This document shows positions 1 to 8,588 of a DNA stretch of 64,000 nucleotides, one piece after another (the stretch's first letter is position 1; every line of letters starts with the position of its first letter). The notes under the pieces were generated by a model. The model was not told the origin of the DNA and made no database searches. It was given only the letters and a program-made list of their open reading frames with translations. The DNA is from Haloferula rosea (GTDB taxonomy: Bacteria > Verrucomicrobiota > Verrucomicrobiia > Verrucomicrobiales > Akkermansiaceae), in assembly GCF_016595525.1 (NCBI RefSeq), contig NZ_JAENII010000009.1:163202-227201 (forward strand). Reading direction: 5' to 3'. The position numbers and the translations under genes were made by a program.

Positions 1-763
1 TGGATCCCTCGATGAATGGCCTCGTTTCGGGATGGTCGGTCATCAGCCCATCCAGCCAGGTCAGGGCGTCGTCTCCTTGAGCGGCAGGGATGTTCAGGAT
101 CTGATGGAACTGGCCGGTGCCAATCATGAGTTCGGCCCATGCCCGGCTGTGTTCGTCCGGGCAGCGCCGTGTGGCGTGGGTCATGAACGCCTGGGCGGCG
201 GAGAAATCGAGTTTTTCGAGGGTGGCCTCGATGGTTTCGAGTCCATCCTGCCAGCTCATCTCGGCCAGTTGATCAAGCAGTTGTCCTTGGGCATCGGACA
301 AGTTGCGGGTGACGGGAAGGAGGGCCAGCTCCAGCAGGGCTTCGCGTGGGAGGGTTTCGCCATGTGACACGAATGCTTCTGCAAGGGCCGCAATGGCAGG
401 TGAAGGGAGTTCGGCAATCGGCGGGATCGCATCGACCGCAGCTTCTTGGTCGGTCTTGAGTGCGCCGACCATGGCATCCGTCAGGCGGAACCAGTCGGAG
501 TTTGGCTCCGTGGAAAGCGTCCGGATCAAGCCTGGCAGCGACTCTGAGAAGGGTGATTTTAACAGCTCACCCGTCGAAGGCGCGGCATCCTCGAAGTCGG
601 GTTCGGGGGAGGATTCGGGCTTCGAGGGACGACCGTAGAGTCGCAGGTCCTTGCCGCCCGCGGTGCTGCCGGTCGGCTGGTCATGCTTGGCCCACTGCTG
701 GGTTGCCAGGAAGCCGACCCCGAAAGCGACGCATGGAGGTAGCCAGTATTTCCAAGCTTTCAT
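1..763 (-). CDS. Membrane-anchored repeat-like protein, N-terminal part (runs off window)
   Basis: The reading frame opens with ATG at 763-761 and stays open to the window edge, so only the first 254 residues are seen and the C-terminus is missing. Residues 5-21 form a hydrophobic segment (core AFGVGFLA), which suggests an N-terminal anchor or uncleaved signal with the rest outside the membrane. After a Ser/Pro-rich linker the protein is helical, with Trp- and Ala-containing segments such as LDFSAAQAFMTHATRRCPDE. The N-terminus closely resembles the protein at 27749-29005 (MKA-W-...-AFGVGF), so the two are probably paralogues of a verrucomicrobial exported family. Function is unknown. That it is coding is fairly sure; the family assignment is inference. 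Confidence 0.7.
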   Translation of the reverse strand, partial: MKAWKYWLPPCVAFGVGFLATQQWAKHDQPTGSTAGGKDLRLYGRPSKPESSPEPDFEDAAPSTGELLKSPFSESLPGLIRTLSTEPNSDWFRLTDAMVGALKTDQEAAVDAIPPIAELPSPAIAALAEAFVSHGETLPREALLELALLPVTRNLSDAQGQLLDQLAEMSWQDGLETIEATLEKLDFSAAQAFMTHATRRCPDEHSRAWAELMIGTGQFHQILNIPAAQGDDALTWLDGLMTDHPETRPFIEGS

Positions 764-774
764 GATGATAGGTG

Positions 775-803
775 ACTATTGAGGTCGTGGTTTCCCAAGT
801 CAA
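775..803 (-). promoter_or_regulatory. Candidate promoter for the gene ending at the left edge
   Basis: On the minus strand a -35-like TTGACT (803-798) is followed after exactly 17 nt by a -10-like AATAGT (780-775). The start codon lies only 12 nt further on, so the 5' leader would be very short. This is a pattern match only. Confidence 0.3.
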
Positions 804-902
804 TCCGGCAGTCCACGGCGATGTCTGGAGTCGAAATCGGGCCGACGGTGAGGCGGCTTCTCGGTCTGGTAGATGCCTTCGGGGAAGGGGCCGGAGCGAT
901 CT

Positions 903-1223
903 TCAGGCGAACAGGCTGATGGTGCCTGCGAGGAGGAAGATGACGAAGAGGATGCCACCCGCCAGTATGCGGGTGGCGTGGAAGGTGGAGTATTCCTCGT
1001 GAAAGCGGGGCAGCGCGAGGGTTCCAATCCCGAAGCAGATCATCCCTGCACCGTAGAGTCGGGCAGGGAGGCCGACGACGTCGGCACCGCGGATGTGGAT
1101 CTCACCCGTGGCCAGTCCACCGGTGCCGTTCCAGAGGGCAAGGCAGGGAAGAAGGAAGGCGAAGACCAGCCACCCGATCACGGTGGATTCGAGTGGCTTG
1201 GTGAAGGCCTTGAGGCGCTTCAT
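903..1223 (-). CDS. Small integral membrane protein, unknown function
   Basis: A 106-residue protein with about three hydrophobic segments (roughly residues 15-33, 46-70 and 83-105), so almost certainly an inner-membrane protein. Its ATG overlaps the serS stop codon (ATGA), which implies translational coupling to serS. I do not recognise a family; it resembles the many short DUF-type membrane proteins of 3-4 helices. The coupling to a tRNA synthetase is probably organisational rather than functional. Confidence 0.7.
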   Translation of the reverse strand: MKRLKAFTKPLESTVIGWLVFAFLLPCLALWNGTGGLATGEIHIRGADVVGLPARLYGAGMICFGIGTLALPRFHEEYSTFHATRILAGGILFVIFLLAGTISLFA

Positions 1224-2512
1224 TGTCCGGCGCTGATCTCTTCAGAGCCGAAGTAGGGAACGAGTGCCTCCGGGATGCGGATCGAGCCATCGGGCTGCTG
1301 ATACTGCTCGAGCAGGGCGACGTAGAGGCGGGGAAGCGCGGTGCCGGAGCCGTTCAGCGTGTGGCAGAAGCGGTTCTTCCCGTCGCTGTCCTTGAAGCGC
1401 AGCTTCATGCGGCGTGCCTGGTAGTCGCCGAAGCACGAGCAGCTTGAGACCTCGAGGTATTTCCCCTGCCCGGGTGCCCAGACTTCGATGTCGTAGGTCT
1501 TGGCTGCGGAGAACCCGAGGTCGCCGGTGCACAGTTCGATGGTGCGGTAGTGGAGGCCGAGTTTCTGCAGGGCGGCTTCGGCGTGACCGGTCAGTTCCTC
1601 AAGTACGGCAAATGACGTATCCGGATGGACGACCTGGACGAGCTCGACCTTGTCGAACTGGTGCATGCGGATGATGCCGCGGTTGTCACGCCCGGCGCTG
1701 CCGGCTTCCCGGCGGAAGCAGGGGGTGTGGGCGCAGAGGCGCTGGGGAAGCTTGTCTTCCGACAGCAGGGTGTCGCGGAACAGGTTGGTGACGGGGACTT
1801 CGGCCGTCGGCGCGAGGAACATCTGGTTGCGACCGTCTTCACCGGCGTCGGTGCCATACATGTCGTCCTCGAACTTCGGCAGCTGGCCGGTGCCCTCCAT
1901 GCACTCGCGGCGCACGACGTGGGGCACGTTGACTTCCTCGTATCCATGTTCACCCGATTGGAGATCGAGCAGGAAGGAGATGAGTGCGCGTTCGAGACGG
2001 GCTCCCTTGCCGCGGTAGACGGCGAAGCCGGAACCGGCGATGCGGGTGGCGTCGTCGATGGAAATGATGCCGAGCGCTTCCGCGAGATCGAGGTGGTCCT
2101 TGGGCTCGGAGATATCGGGCTTCTCACCCCAGGTGCGCACTTCGGGATTGGCGGTTTCGTCGGCGCCGACCGGGCAGTCGCTGTGGGGGAGATTCGGGAT
2201 GTTGAGCAGCAGGTCGGACTGGCGGGTGCCGGCGGCTTCGCCTTCCGCATCGAGTGCTTCGATCTTGCCTTTGATGTCGCGCACTTCGGCTTCGACCGCC
2301 GAGCTGTCCTCGCCCTTGGACTTGAGCATGCCGATCTGCTTGGAAATCTGTTTGCGCTGGGATTGCAGCGCCTGCTTTTCGGTCTCGGCCTTGCGGCGGG
2401 ATTCGTCGCAGGCGAGGACTTCGTCGATGAGGGTCCAATGGTCGCCACCGCGCGCCTTGAGGCGCTCACGGACGGCGTCGGGGTTTTCACGGATCTCGCG
2501 GATGTCGAGCAT
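1220..2512 (-). CDS. serS: Serine--tRNA ligase
   Basis: Class II aminoacyl-tRNA synthetase that charges tRNA-Ser (and tRNA-Sec) with serine in the cytoplasm. The 430-residue length is normal. The N-terminal ~105 residues are the helical tRNA-binding arm, starting MLDIREIRENPDAV as in the family. Motif 2 (CFRREAGSAGRD, about residue 265) and motif 3 (NGSGTALPR, about residue 385) are intact, as is the SSCSCFGDYQARRM stretch. The start is fixed by the conserved N-terminus. A small membrane gene overlaps its stop codon by ATGA. A terminator of the kinase gene lies about 95 nt upstream, so serS should have its own promoter between 2513 and 2606. Confidence 0.97.
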   Translation of the reverse strand: MLDIREIRENPDAVRERLKARGGDHWTLIDEVLACDESRRKAETEKQALQSQRKQISKQIGMLKSKGEDSSAVEAEVRDIKGKIEALDAEGEAAGTRQSDLLLNIPNLPHSDCPVGADETANPEVRTWGEKPDISEPKDHLDLAEALGIISIDDATRIAGSGFAVYRGKGARLERALISFLLDLQSGEHGYEEVNVPHVVRRECMEGTGQLPKFEDDMYGTDAGEDGRNQMFLAPTAEVPVTNLFRDTLLSEDKLPQRLCAHTPCFRREAGSAGRDNRGIIRMHQFDKVELVQVVHPDTSFAVLEELTGHAEAALQKLGLHYRTIELCTGDLGFSAAKTYDIEVWAPGQGKYLEVSSCSCFGDYQARRMKLRFKDSDGKNRFCHTLNGSGTALPRLYVALLEQYQQPDGSIRIPEALVPYFGSEEISAGQ

Positions 2513-2606
2513 GGCGGGGGGGCTTTAGAACATCGGACCGCGAAGGTCCAACCTTGAACATCGAATGTTTGCCGGGCGGAGGCGGGTGAGGTGGCGGGGT
2601 GGACAC

Positions 2607-2642
2607 GAAAAACCCCGACTCCTGGGGGCAGGGAGTCGGGGT
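2607..2642 (-). terminator. Rho-independent terminator after the kinase gene
   Basis: A 10-bp perfect stem (CCCCGACTCC at 2613-2622 with GGAGTCGGGG at 2632-2641) has a 9-nt loop. On the minus strand it is followed by TTTTT (2612-2608), giving a classic terminator 24 nt after the kinase stop codon. Confidence 0.85.
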
Positions 2643-2665
2643 GGGAAAGGTTCCGGAAGCGGTGA

Positions 2666-5266
2666 TCAGTTGTCGCCTTTGACGCGCTGGCGCTCGCGGA
2701 TGTGGCTCAGTGCCTTTTCGGCGCGGTCGATCACGCGGTCGCTTTCGGATTCGTCGGCGAAGTATTCGATCACGGCGAGTGCCCAGTCGGAGGTCTCGTT
2801 CTTGGCGAGTCCACCGATGATGGTGTTCTGTTCGCGCTCGGTCTTGGCCTGGCGGGCGAGCATTTTCCAGTAGTCCTCGGCGTCCAGGTCATCGAGTTCA
2901 CGGTCGTCGGACATCAGGAACTGGTAGCCGGCGTCGAAGGCCTTCGGGCGGAGCTGCTCGTCTGTCTGTTCTTCAAGGAACTCCATCAGGGTTTCGAACA
3001 TGGACTCGTCGGCCCAGTTCTTGAGCGCTTCGATTGCGGCGAGCTTGTCGAGGTTGTCGTCGCCTTCGAGGGCGGCGGTGATGACTTCTTCGGCGGACTT
3101 GCTGCCGGTGTAGCCCATGAGGCGGATCATGGTCCGGCGGTTGTCATCGTTCACATTCTTGGATGCGGTGGCGAGGGTCGACCCGAACTGCTCTTTCTTG
3201 TCGGAGTCCTTGATGACTTCGGCGGTGGCCTTCTCTGCGGCGCGACGGACGGCGGCGGAGGGGCTGAACTGAATGACGTCGAGGAAGTCGTCGAATTCTT
3301 CTTCACCCCCCACTTCGATGACGGCGGTGAGCGCGGCGGCGGCGGCCTGCTCGTCATCGGTCTTGCGGGCGAAGTCGAGCAAGTAGGGTTTGATGGCCGG
3401 GTTGGCGCGCTTGCGCAGGACGCGGCTCAGCAGGGACACGCGGATGTCGACGGGCAGGGTCTCGGTGGTGGCGAACTCGGCGATCCTCGAGTCGATGTCG
3501 GTGCCATCGGTGGCCTTCGCGATGGAGAGTGCCTTGTAAACCGTCTCGCGGCTCTTGTTGCTGCCGGCGCGGGTCGAATTCAGGAGGATGTTGAGCTTTT
3601 CGGAATCGACGGCGATCTCGGTGGTCTCCGGCTTGGCGGCCTCGGCGACGAGTGCGTTGTAGACCTCGGCTTGGTTGTTTCCGCTCATCATCTGGACGAG
3701 CATGATGCCGAGTCCGATGACGAAGACTCCGAGGACACTGGCGATCGCGACCTTGGCGCCGTTGCCCATGCCTTGTTTGGCCTGGGGAGTCTGGATGCCG
3801 CTCGCGGGAGGGGTGGCTCCGGCGGGAGGCTGGGCGGCCATGGTCGATCCGGATGCTGGAGCGGGACGGCCGGCGAGTTGGACGGTCGAAGTCGCGGGGC
3901 TCGCCACCTTGGCGGTGGGAACCACGGCTGCCGGGGCTGGCGCTGCAGGAATGGGAACGGCGGCTGGGGCGGGTGCCGGGGCTGGAGCAGGCGCCGGAGC
4001 GGGTGCCGGTGCCGGGGTCGGGGCGGCTGGCACGACTGCGGGGGCTGGAGGTGGCGCGTTGGGTGCGGTTTCAGCGGAGGCAGCGGGTGCTTGTTGACCG
4101 GTGGTGTGGACACTCGGTGGTGCGCCAGCCGGAGGAGAAAGGGGTTGCGGGGCGGTCTGGGTTTGCACCGGCTCGGGACGCTCTTCGGCGGCAGGTGCGG
4201 GAGTCGGGGCCGGAGCGGGTGCCGGTTGGGCGGCGGGTGCCGGCGGAGTGGGCACGACGGGGACCGGCTGGGCGGCTGGAGCCGGCGCGGGTGCCGGTTG
4301 CGCAGCGGGAGCCGGGGCCGGCGCGGGCTGGGCGGCCTGGGGTTCTGAGGGGGCGGCGCCTGGGATGATGAGGCGGGGGCGTTTCGGGGCCTCGGGGGCC
4401 GGCTCGGTGGGTCCAGTGCTCATGGCTTGTGTGCTGGGGATATCGAGTTCGATGAAGTTTCGTAATGCCTCGCGGGCGTTGGCGGGCCGGTCGTCGGGCA
4501 TGCGGTTGATGTGCCACATGATCCAGTCGGCGAGCCAGCTTGGGACATCCGGGCGCCTCTCTGCAAGGGCAACGACACGATGTTGCAAATGTGCAGCCAT
4601 TACCTGCGGACCGGTGTCGCCCTGAAACGGGGTCATGCCGGTCAGGGCGTAGTAGTAGACGCAGCCGATGGCATACATGTCGGTGCGTGCGTCCAGTGGG
4701 CCGCGCTCGAATTGCTCGGGGGCCATGAAGAAGATGGACCCATAGACGGAGTCGTTCTGGTCGACGGTCTGCTCCTCGGGCTCCGGTGCGAACTTGGCGA
4801 GGCCGAAGTCGACCAGCTTGACTTGGAATTTCCCCGAGGGGAGCCAGCTGACCATCACGTTGGATGGTTTCAGGTCGCGGTGGACGAGTCCGAGGTCTTG
4901 CGCGGCGATGAGGCCTTCCTGGACCTGGAGGGCGAACTCGCGGAAATCCTCGGTGGTCAGCGGAGCCTTCTCGACGATGGCGTCGATGGTTTCGCCCTTG
5001 AGCAACTCCATGACGACGAAGGGGCCTTCCTCGTCATTGCCGACGTCGTAGATGGTGACGATCTGCGGATGTTGGAGGGCGGCGAGGGCGCCTGTTTCCT
5101 GAGTCATTTGACGAGTCGCCTCGTCCTCAAGTTTGTCGTCGTCCTGGGAACGCCGAATGCGCTTGATGGCGACTTCGCGGTTCAGGTTCTTGTCCCAGGC
5201 GGCGTGGACGGTGCCCAAGCCTCCTTGGCCGAGTTTCTCCCTGATCTCGTAACGTTCCTGTGCCAT
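2666..5266 (-). CDS. Membrane Ser/Thr protein kinase with helical-repeat sensor domain
   Basis: An 866-residue Hanks-type (PknB-like) kinase. The kinase domain spans about residues 6-275, with glycine loop GQGGLGTV (13-20), catalytic Lys35, HRDLKPSN (about 128-135), DFG (about 152) and APE (about 180), so it should be active. A long Pro/Ala-rich linker with many Ala-Pro repeats follows (about 285-490). A single transmembrane helix lies near 505-525, and a ~340-residue HEAT/armadillo-like helical region then lies outside the membrane. This suggests signalling across the membrane through a protein-binding sensor; the ligand is unknown. It is followed by its own terminator. A PocR/AraC gene ends 60 nt upstream on the same strand. 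Confidence 0.93.
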   Translation of the reverse strand: MAQERYEIREKLGQGGLGTVHAAWDKNLNREVAIKRIRRSQDDDKLEDEATRQMTQETGALAALQHPQIVTIYDVGNDEEGPFVVMELLKGETIDAIVEKAPLTTEDFREFALQVQEGLIAAQDLGLVHRDLKPSNVMVSWLPSGKFQVKLVDFGLAKFAPEPEEQTVDQNDSVYGSIFFMAPEQFERGPLDARTDMYAIGCVYYYALTGMTPFQGDTGPQVMAAHLQHRVVALAERRPDVPSWLADWIMWHINRMPDDRPANAREALRNFIELDIPSTQAMSTGPTEPAPEAPKRPRLIIPGAAPSEPQAAQPAPAPAPAAQPAPAPAPAAQPVPVVPTPPAPAAQPAPAPAPTPAPAAEERPEPVQTQTAPQPLSPPAGAPPSVHTTGQQAPAASAETAPNAPPPAPAVVPAAPTPAPAPAPAPAPAPAPAPAAVPIPAAPAPAAVVPTAKVASPATSTVQLAGRPAPASGSTMAAQPPAGATPPASGIQTPQAKQGMGNGAKVAIASVLGVFVIGLGIMLVQMMSGNNQAEVYNALVAEAAKPETTEIAVDSEKLNILLNSTRAGSNKSRETVYKALSIAKATDGTDIDSRIAEFATTETLPVDIRVSLLSRVLRKRANPAIKPYLLDFARKTDDEQAAAAALTAVIEVGGEEEFDDFLDVIQFSPSAAVRRAAEKATAEVIKDSDKKEQFGSTLATASKNVNDDNRRTMIRLMGYTGSKSAEEVITAALEGDDNLDKLAAIEALKNWADESMFETLMEFLEEQTDEQLRPKAFDAGYQFLMSDDRELDDLDAEDYWKMLARQAKTEREQNTIIGGLAKNETSDWALAVIEYFADESESDRVIDRAEKALSHIRERQRVKGDN

Positions 5267-5326
5267 GGACTAGGAGACACAAGTGACGCGGCAGACGGCG
5301 TGACGCAATGAAGAATCGCGTATGCC

Positions 5327-6241
5327 CTAAGATGCCGCGTCCTGAATTTGCTCGCTTCTCCACCGGGTGGGCGAGCACCCCACGATGCGCGCAAAGCAGC
5401 GGTTGAACTGCGAGAGCGATTGATAGCCTACGTGGAAAGCGATTTCCGACACACGCTGGTCTGGTTTGAGCAACTCCTTCTTCGCCCACTCGACGCGACA
5501 ACGGTTCACGTAGTCGGTCAGGGTCAGGCCGGTTGCTTCTTTGAAAAGTCGGCAGAAATGCGACTCACTGAGTCCGGCCACCCGTGCGACGGCTCCGAGT
5601 GGCAGCGGCGAATCGAGTTCCTGATGGATGTATTTCCGGGCCTTGGCGATCGCGGCGGGCTCGCTGCCTTCCTCGATGATGGCGAGGGACTCGGCGTGGT
5701 TGCCGAGTTGGTGGGCGAAGCTCTCCAACAGGGTGACCATGCTGGCGTAGCGATCGGGCTCGATCGTGCGGGTCTGGAAGTAGGCCTTGCGCAGGACTTG
5801 CTCGGACTCGGCGTCGAGCTGCTTGCGTCCGATCTTGCCCAGCAGGCTGTCGAAGTCGTCTTCACCGGGGATGCGGGAAAAGATCTGGCCGGTGCGGAGG
5901 AAGCCGACGGTGGTGGCTCCCATGCGGATGGGCACGGCGGTCGAGGTGAGGCCGGCGAAGCAGTGGCAGGTGCTCGGGCCGGTGGCTTCCGCTTGGGTCA
6001 GGAGGGTGCGGTTGGTTTCCACGCAGGCGGTGCAGGCGCTCTTGCACAGGTTGATGTGTTCGCAGAAGGGGCTGCGGTTGACCGCTTCGTCGTCGAGGCA
6101 CCAGTTGTCGGGGTCGGCCCCGACCAATCTGAGGGGCAGTCCCGTCGCTGTGCGAAAGGCCTCTTGGTAGACCTTGAAGGTGTCCGACCTTTTGAGCCGC
6201 TCGTGGAGGTTGGCCTCAAATCCTTTTACCGCATTCGTCAT
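5327..6241 (-). CDS. PocR-domain AraC-family transcriptional regulator
   Basis: Residues about 15-180 look like a PocR sensory domain, with the family's cysteine-rich centre (C-x5-C type spacing: CEHINLCKSACTAC, then STCHCFAGL) and an F-L-R-T-G-Q-I-F stretch. Residues about 200-300 are two AraC helix-turn-helix motifs (GAVARVAGLSESHFCRLFKE and VSEIAFHVGYQSLSQFNRCF). I chose ATG at 6241 (MTNAVKG) over an upstream ATG at 6283 because similarity starts there. It is transcribed away from the aspartate ammonia-lyase gene and toward the kinase gene. Known PocR-type regulators sense small organic ligands; the ligand and targets here are unknown. Confidence 0.88.
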   Translation of the reverse strand: MTNAVKGFEANLHERLKRSDTFKVYQEAFRTATGLPLRLVGADPDNWCLDDEAVNRSPFCEHINLCKSACTACVETNRTLLTQAEATGPSTCHCFAGLTSTAVPIRMGATTVGFLRTGQIFSRIPGEDDFDSLLGKIGRKQLDAESEQVLRKAYFQTRTIEPDRYASMVTLLESFAHQLGNHAESLAIIEEGSEPAAIAKARKYIHQELDSPLPLGAVARVAGLSESHFCRLFKEATGLTLTDYVNRCRVEWAKKELLKPDQRVSEIAFHVGYQSLSQFNRCFARIVGCSPTRWRSEQIQDAAS

Positions 6242-6561
6242 AGGGCGCTGAACTCTAGGATCCGTGACTGGGAAGATCAACACTTTGCGGAGGAGGACGA
6301 TTCGCGGCTGGAAAATGGACGGCTGCAGCGGACGGAACGGATGATTTTAGCAGGAAAGTGGGGGTGTCGGGCCTCTTGCCGGGCTCCTGCAGCGGGATGG
6401 GGGGCGGCCTGGTCCAGGGTGCTCCTGCCTCATCGTCCGCTGGATGCCGAAAATCGGATGATTTCCCCTGTCGAAGTATCCGCGGAATGGCTAAGTGTGA
6501 GGAGTGGCGAGCATCTCCGGTGGAGCGGGCGATCGAATGCGCCGCATTTCCCATACAACCC
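6242..6561. other. Divergent intergenic region between the PocR/AraC gene and aspA
   Basis: About 320 nt separate the two divergent start codons. The aspA frame is open upstream of its chosen start, but that part reads as low-quality protein. I see no convincing promoter pair, operator or RNA structure. By position it should hold both promoters, and an AraC-type binding site would be expected here. Confidence 0.4.
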
Positions 6562-8445
6562 ATGAAACTCACCCCGGAACGCATCAAGCGGTACGCCAAG
6601 GACATCGGCATCAGCGTCGAGGAACTTCAGTCATTCGTCGGCCTGGGCCGCCAGAAAGTCTACCAGGCCGGGGACTACCTTTTCCACGAATCGGCGCCGC
6701 GAAGGTGGTTCGGGATCGTCATGGAGGGAAAGGTCGACTTGCTCAGCGGACTATCGGGACGGCATGTCTCGGTCGGCTGTCTCGGCGAGGGTGCGATCAT
6801 CAATGAAAGCATCCTGATGGATGAACTGGCCCACAGCGTCTCCGGCGTGGCGGTGGGGGAGGTGAAAATCTGGACGATCGGTCGCGACGTGGTCATGGAC
6901 TTCCGCGAGGCCCACCCCGAAGTTTATTACCGGATGGTCAGCCGGGCGGCGCGGCGGATCGGCGCGCGCCTGCGTGAGACGACGTCGCGCTTCGCCAACT
7001 CGGAGCAGATGCGGGTCGAGGTCACGGGCTTCCGTCGTGAGCACGATTCGCTGGGTGATCGGGAGATCTCCAACAGTCACTATTTCGGAATCCAGACCTC
7101 ACGGGCGGTGGACAACTTCCCCTTCTCCGGGATCCGGCTGTCTCACTACCAGCATTTCGTCAATGCGCTCGCGCTGGTGAAGAAAGCGGCGGCGGTCGCC
7201 AATGCGGAACTGGGTGCGCTGGATCCGGAAATTTCGAAGGCCATCGTCCAAGCGTGCGACCGGATCATTGCGGGCGAATTCCACCAGCACTTCGTCGTCG
7301 ACGTGGTGCAGGGAGGCGCGGGCACCTCGACGAACATGAATGCCAACGAGGTGATCGCGAATGTCGCCCTCGAGATCCTTGGTCATCGGAAGGGCGAGTA
7401 TGAGTTCGTCCACCCGAACGACCATGTGAACTGCTCGCAGTCGACCAACGATGCCTATCCCACGGCGGTGAAGTTGGCGGTGGTGGCGTCATTGAAGGAA
7501 ACCCTGTCGGCCCTGAAGGTGTTGAGGAAGTCCTTCGAGGCGAAGGCGGTGGAATTCGATGATGTGATCAAGATGGGGCGGACGGAGAACCAGGATGCCG
7601 TGCCGATGACGCTGGGTCAGGAATTCTCCGCGTATGCCGTGATGGTTGGCGATGGCATCCGGCGCCTCGAACGCGCCAGCGGTGACCTCTGCGTGATCAA
7701 CATGGGCGCGACTGCCATCGGCACCGGCCTGAATAGCCCTCCCGGCTACGCCGAACTCTGCACCAAGCGCTTGTCCGAGTTCAGTGGGGTGGAGCTCGAA
7801 CTGGCGGGCAACTTGGTCGAGGCGACTCAGGATGCCGCCGACTTCGCCGTCATGAGCGGGGCGCTCAAGACCGCGGCGCTGCAAATTTCCAAGATCTGTA
7901 ACGACCTCCGCTGGGCGTCGTCGGGCCCCCGCTGCGGGCTGAATGAAATCAACCTCCCACCGCTTCAGCCGGGGTCATCCATCATGCCGGGGAAGGTTAA
8001 TCCGGTGATGCCGGAGGTGGTCAACCAGATCTGTTACCAGATCATCGGATCCGACCTCACGGTGTCGATGGCGGCGGAGGCCAGCGAGTTCGAGCTGAAC
8101 ATGGCCGAGCCCATCATCGCCTACAACCTGCTCAGCACGCTGATGCTGCTGAAGAATGCCGCCATCGCGCTGTCGACGCGCTGCATCGACGGCATCACCG
8201 CCAACCGCGAGCGTTGCGCCGACTACGTGAAGAACTCCATCGGGATCGTCACCGCGCTGAATCCGGTGCTCGGATACGAGCGGTCGGCATCGATTGCCAA
8301 GGAAGCCCTGAAGACCGGTCGCAGCGTCTATGACCTGGCGATGGAGAAGGGCTGGATGACGAAAGAGCAACTCGATGATCTCCTGCAGCCGCAAAAGATG
8401 GCCAATCCCTTGATGCCCGATGGAGTGACGGAGCCCGACGAGTGA
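6562..8445 (+). CDS. aspA: Aspartate ammonia-lyase with N-terminal cNMP-binding-like domain
   Basis: Fumarase/aspartase superfamily enzyme converting L-aspartate to fumarate and ammonia. The C-terminal ~470 residues carry the signatures TSTNMNANEVIAN, NCSQSTNDAYPTA, GRTENQDAVPMTLGQEF and the class motif GSSIMPGKVNP (about residue 470). The N-terminal ~150 residues form an extra domain like a cyclic-nucleotide-binding (CRP-type) beta-barrel (YQAGDYLFHESAPRRWFGIV then GEGAIINESILMDELAHSVS). The usual phosphate-binding arginine cannot be found there, so ligand binding is uncertain. The 627-residue length compares with about 470-480 for plain AspA. Start is ATG 6562 (MKLTPERIK). Fumarate hydratase specificity is less likely but not excluded. 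Confidence 0.9.
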   Translation: MKLTPERIKRYAKDIGISVEELQSFVGLGRQKVYQAGDYLFHESAPRRWFGIVMEGKVDLLSGLSGRHVSVGCLGEGAIINESILMDELAHSVSGVAVGEVKIWTIGRDVVMDFREAHPEVYYRMVSRAARRIGARLRETTSRFANSEQMRVEVTGFRREHDSLGDREISNSHYFGIQTSRAVDNFPFSGIRLSHYQHFVNALALVKKAAAVANAELGALDPEISKAIVQACDRIIAGEFHQHFVVDVVQGGAGTSTNMNANEVIANVALEILGHRKGEYEFVHPNDHVNCSQSTNDAYPTAVKLAVVASLKETLSALKVLRKSFEAKAVEFDDVIKMGRTENQDAVPMTLGQEFSAYAVMVGDGIRRLERASGDLCVINMGATAIGTGLNSPPGYAELCTKRLSEFSGVELELAGNLVEATQDAADFAVMSGALKTAALQISKICNDLRWASSGPRCGLNEINLPPLQPGSSIMPGKVNPVMPEVVNQICYQIIGSDLTVSMAAEASEFELNMAEPIIAYNLLSTLMLLKNAAIALSTRCIDGITANRERCADYVKNSIGIVTALNPVLGYERSASIAKEALKTGRSVYDLAMEKGWMTKEQLDDLLQPQKMANPLMPDGVTEPDE

Positions 8446-8588
8446 ATGCGGGCGGAAACGGGGCGGTCGTGGTTTGCCGTGGCTGGCAGCCCCGAGCTGC
8501 GGTTGAGCTTCAATGAGTCGTGGGAATTCCGGGTGTCAGGTCGGATTCGGCTTTTCCGTCCGGGCCGGCACAGTGCATGGTGCGGGGC

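Noticed and set aside
2702..4348. Long plus-strand open frame opposite the kinase gene
   Set aside because: It is the antisense of the kinase gene, Gly/Val-rich because of the Pro/Ala repeats, with no family.
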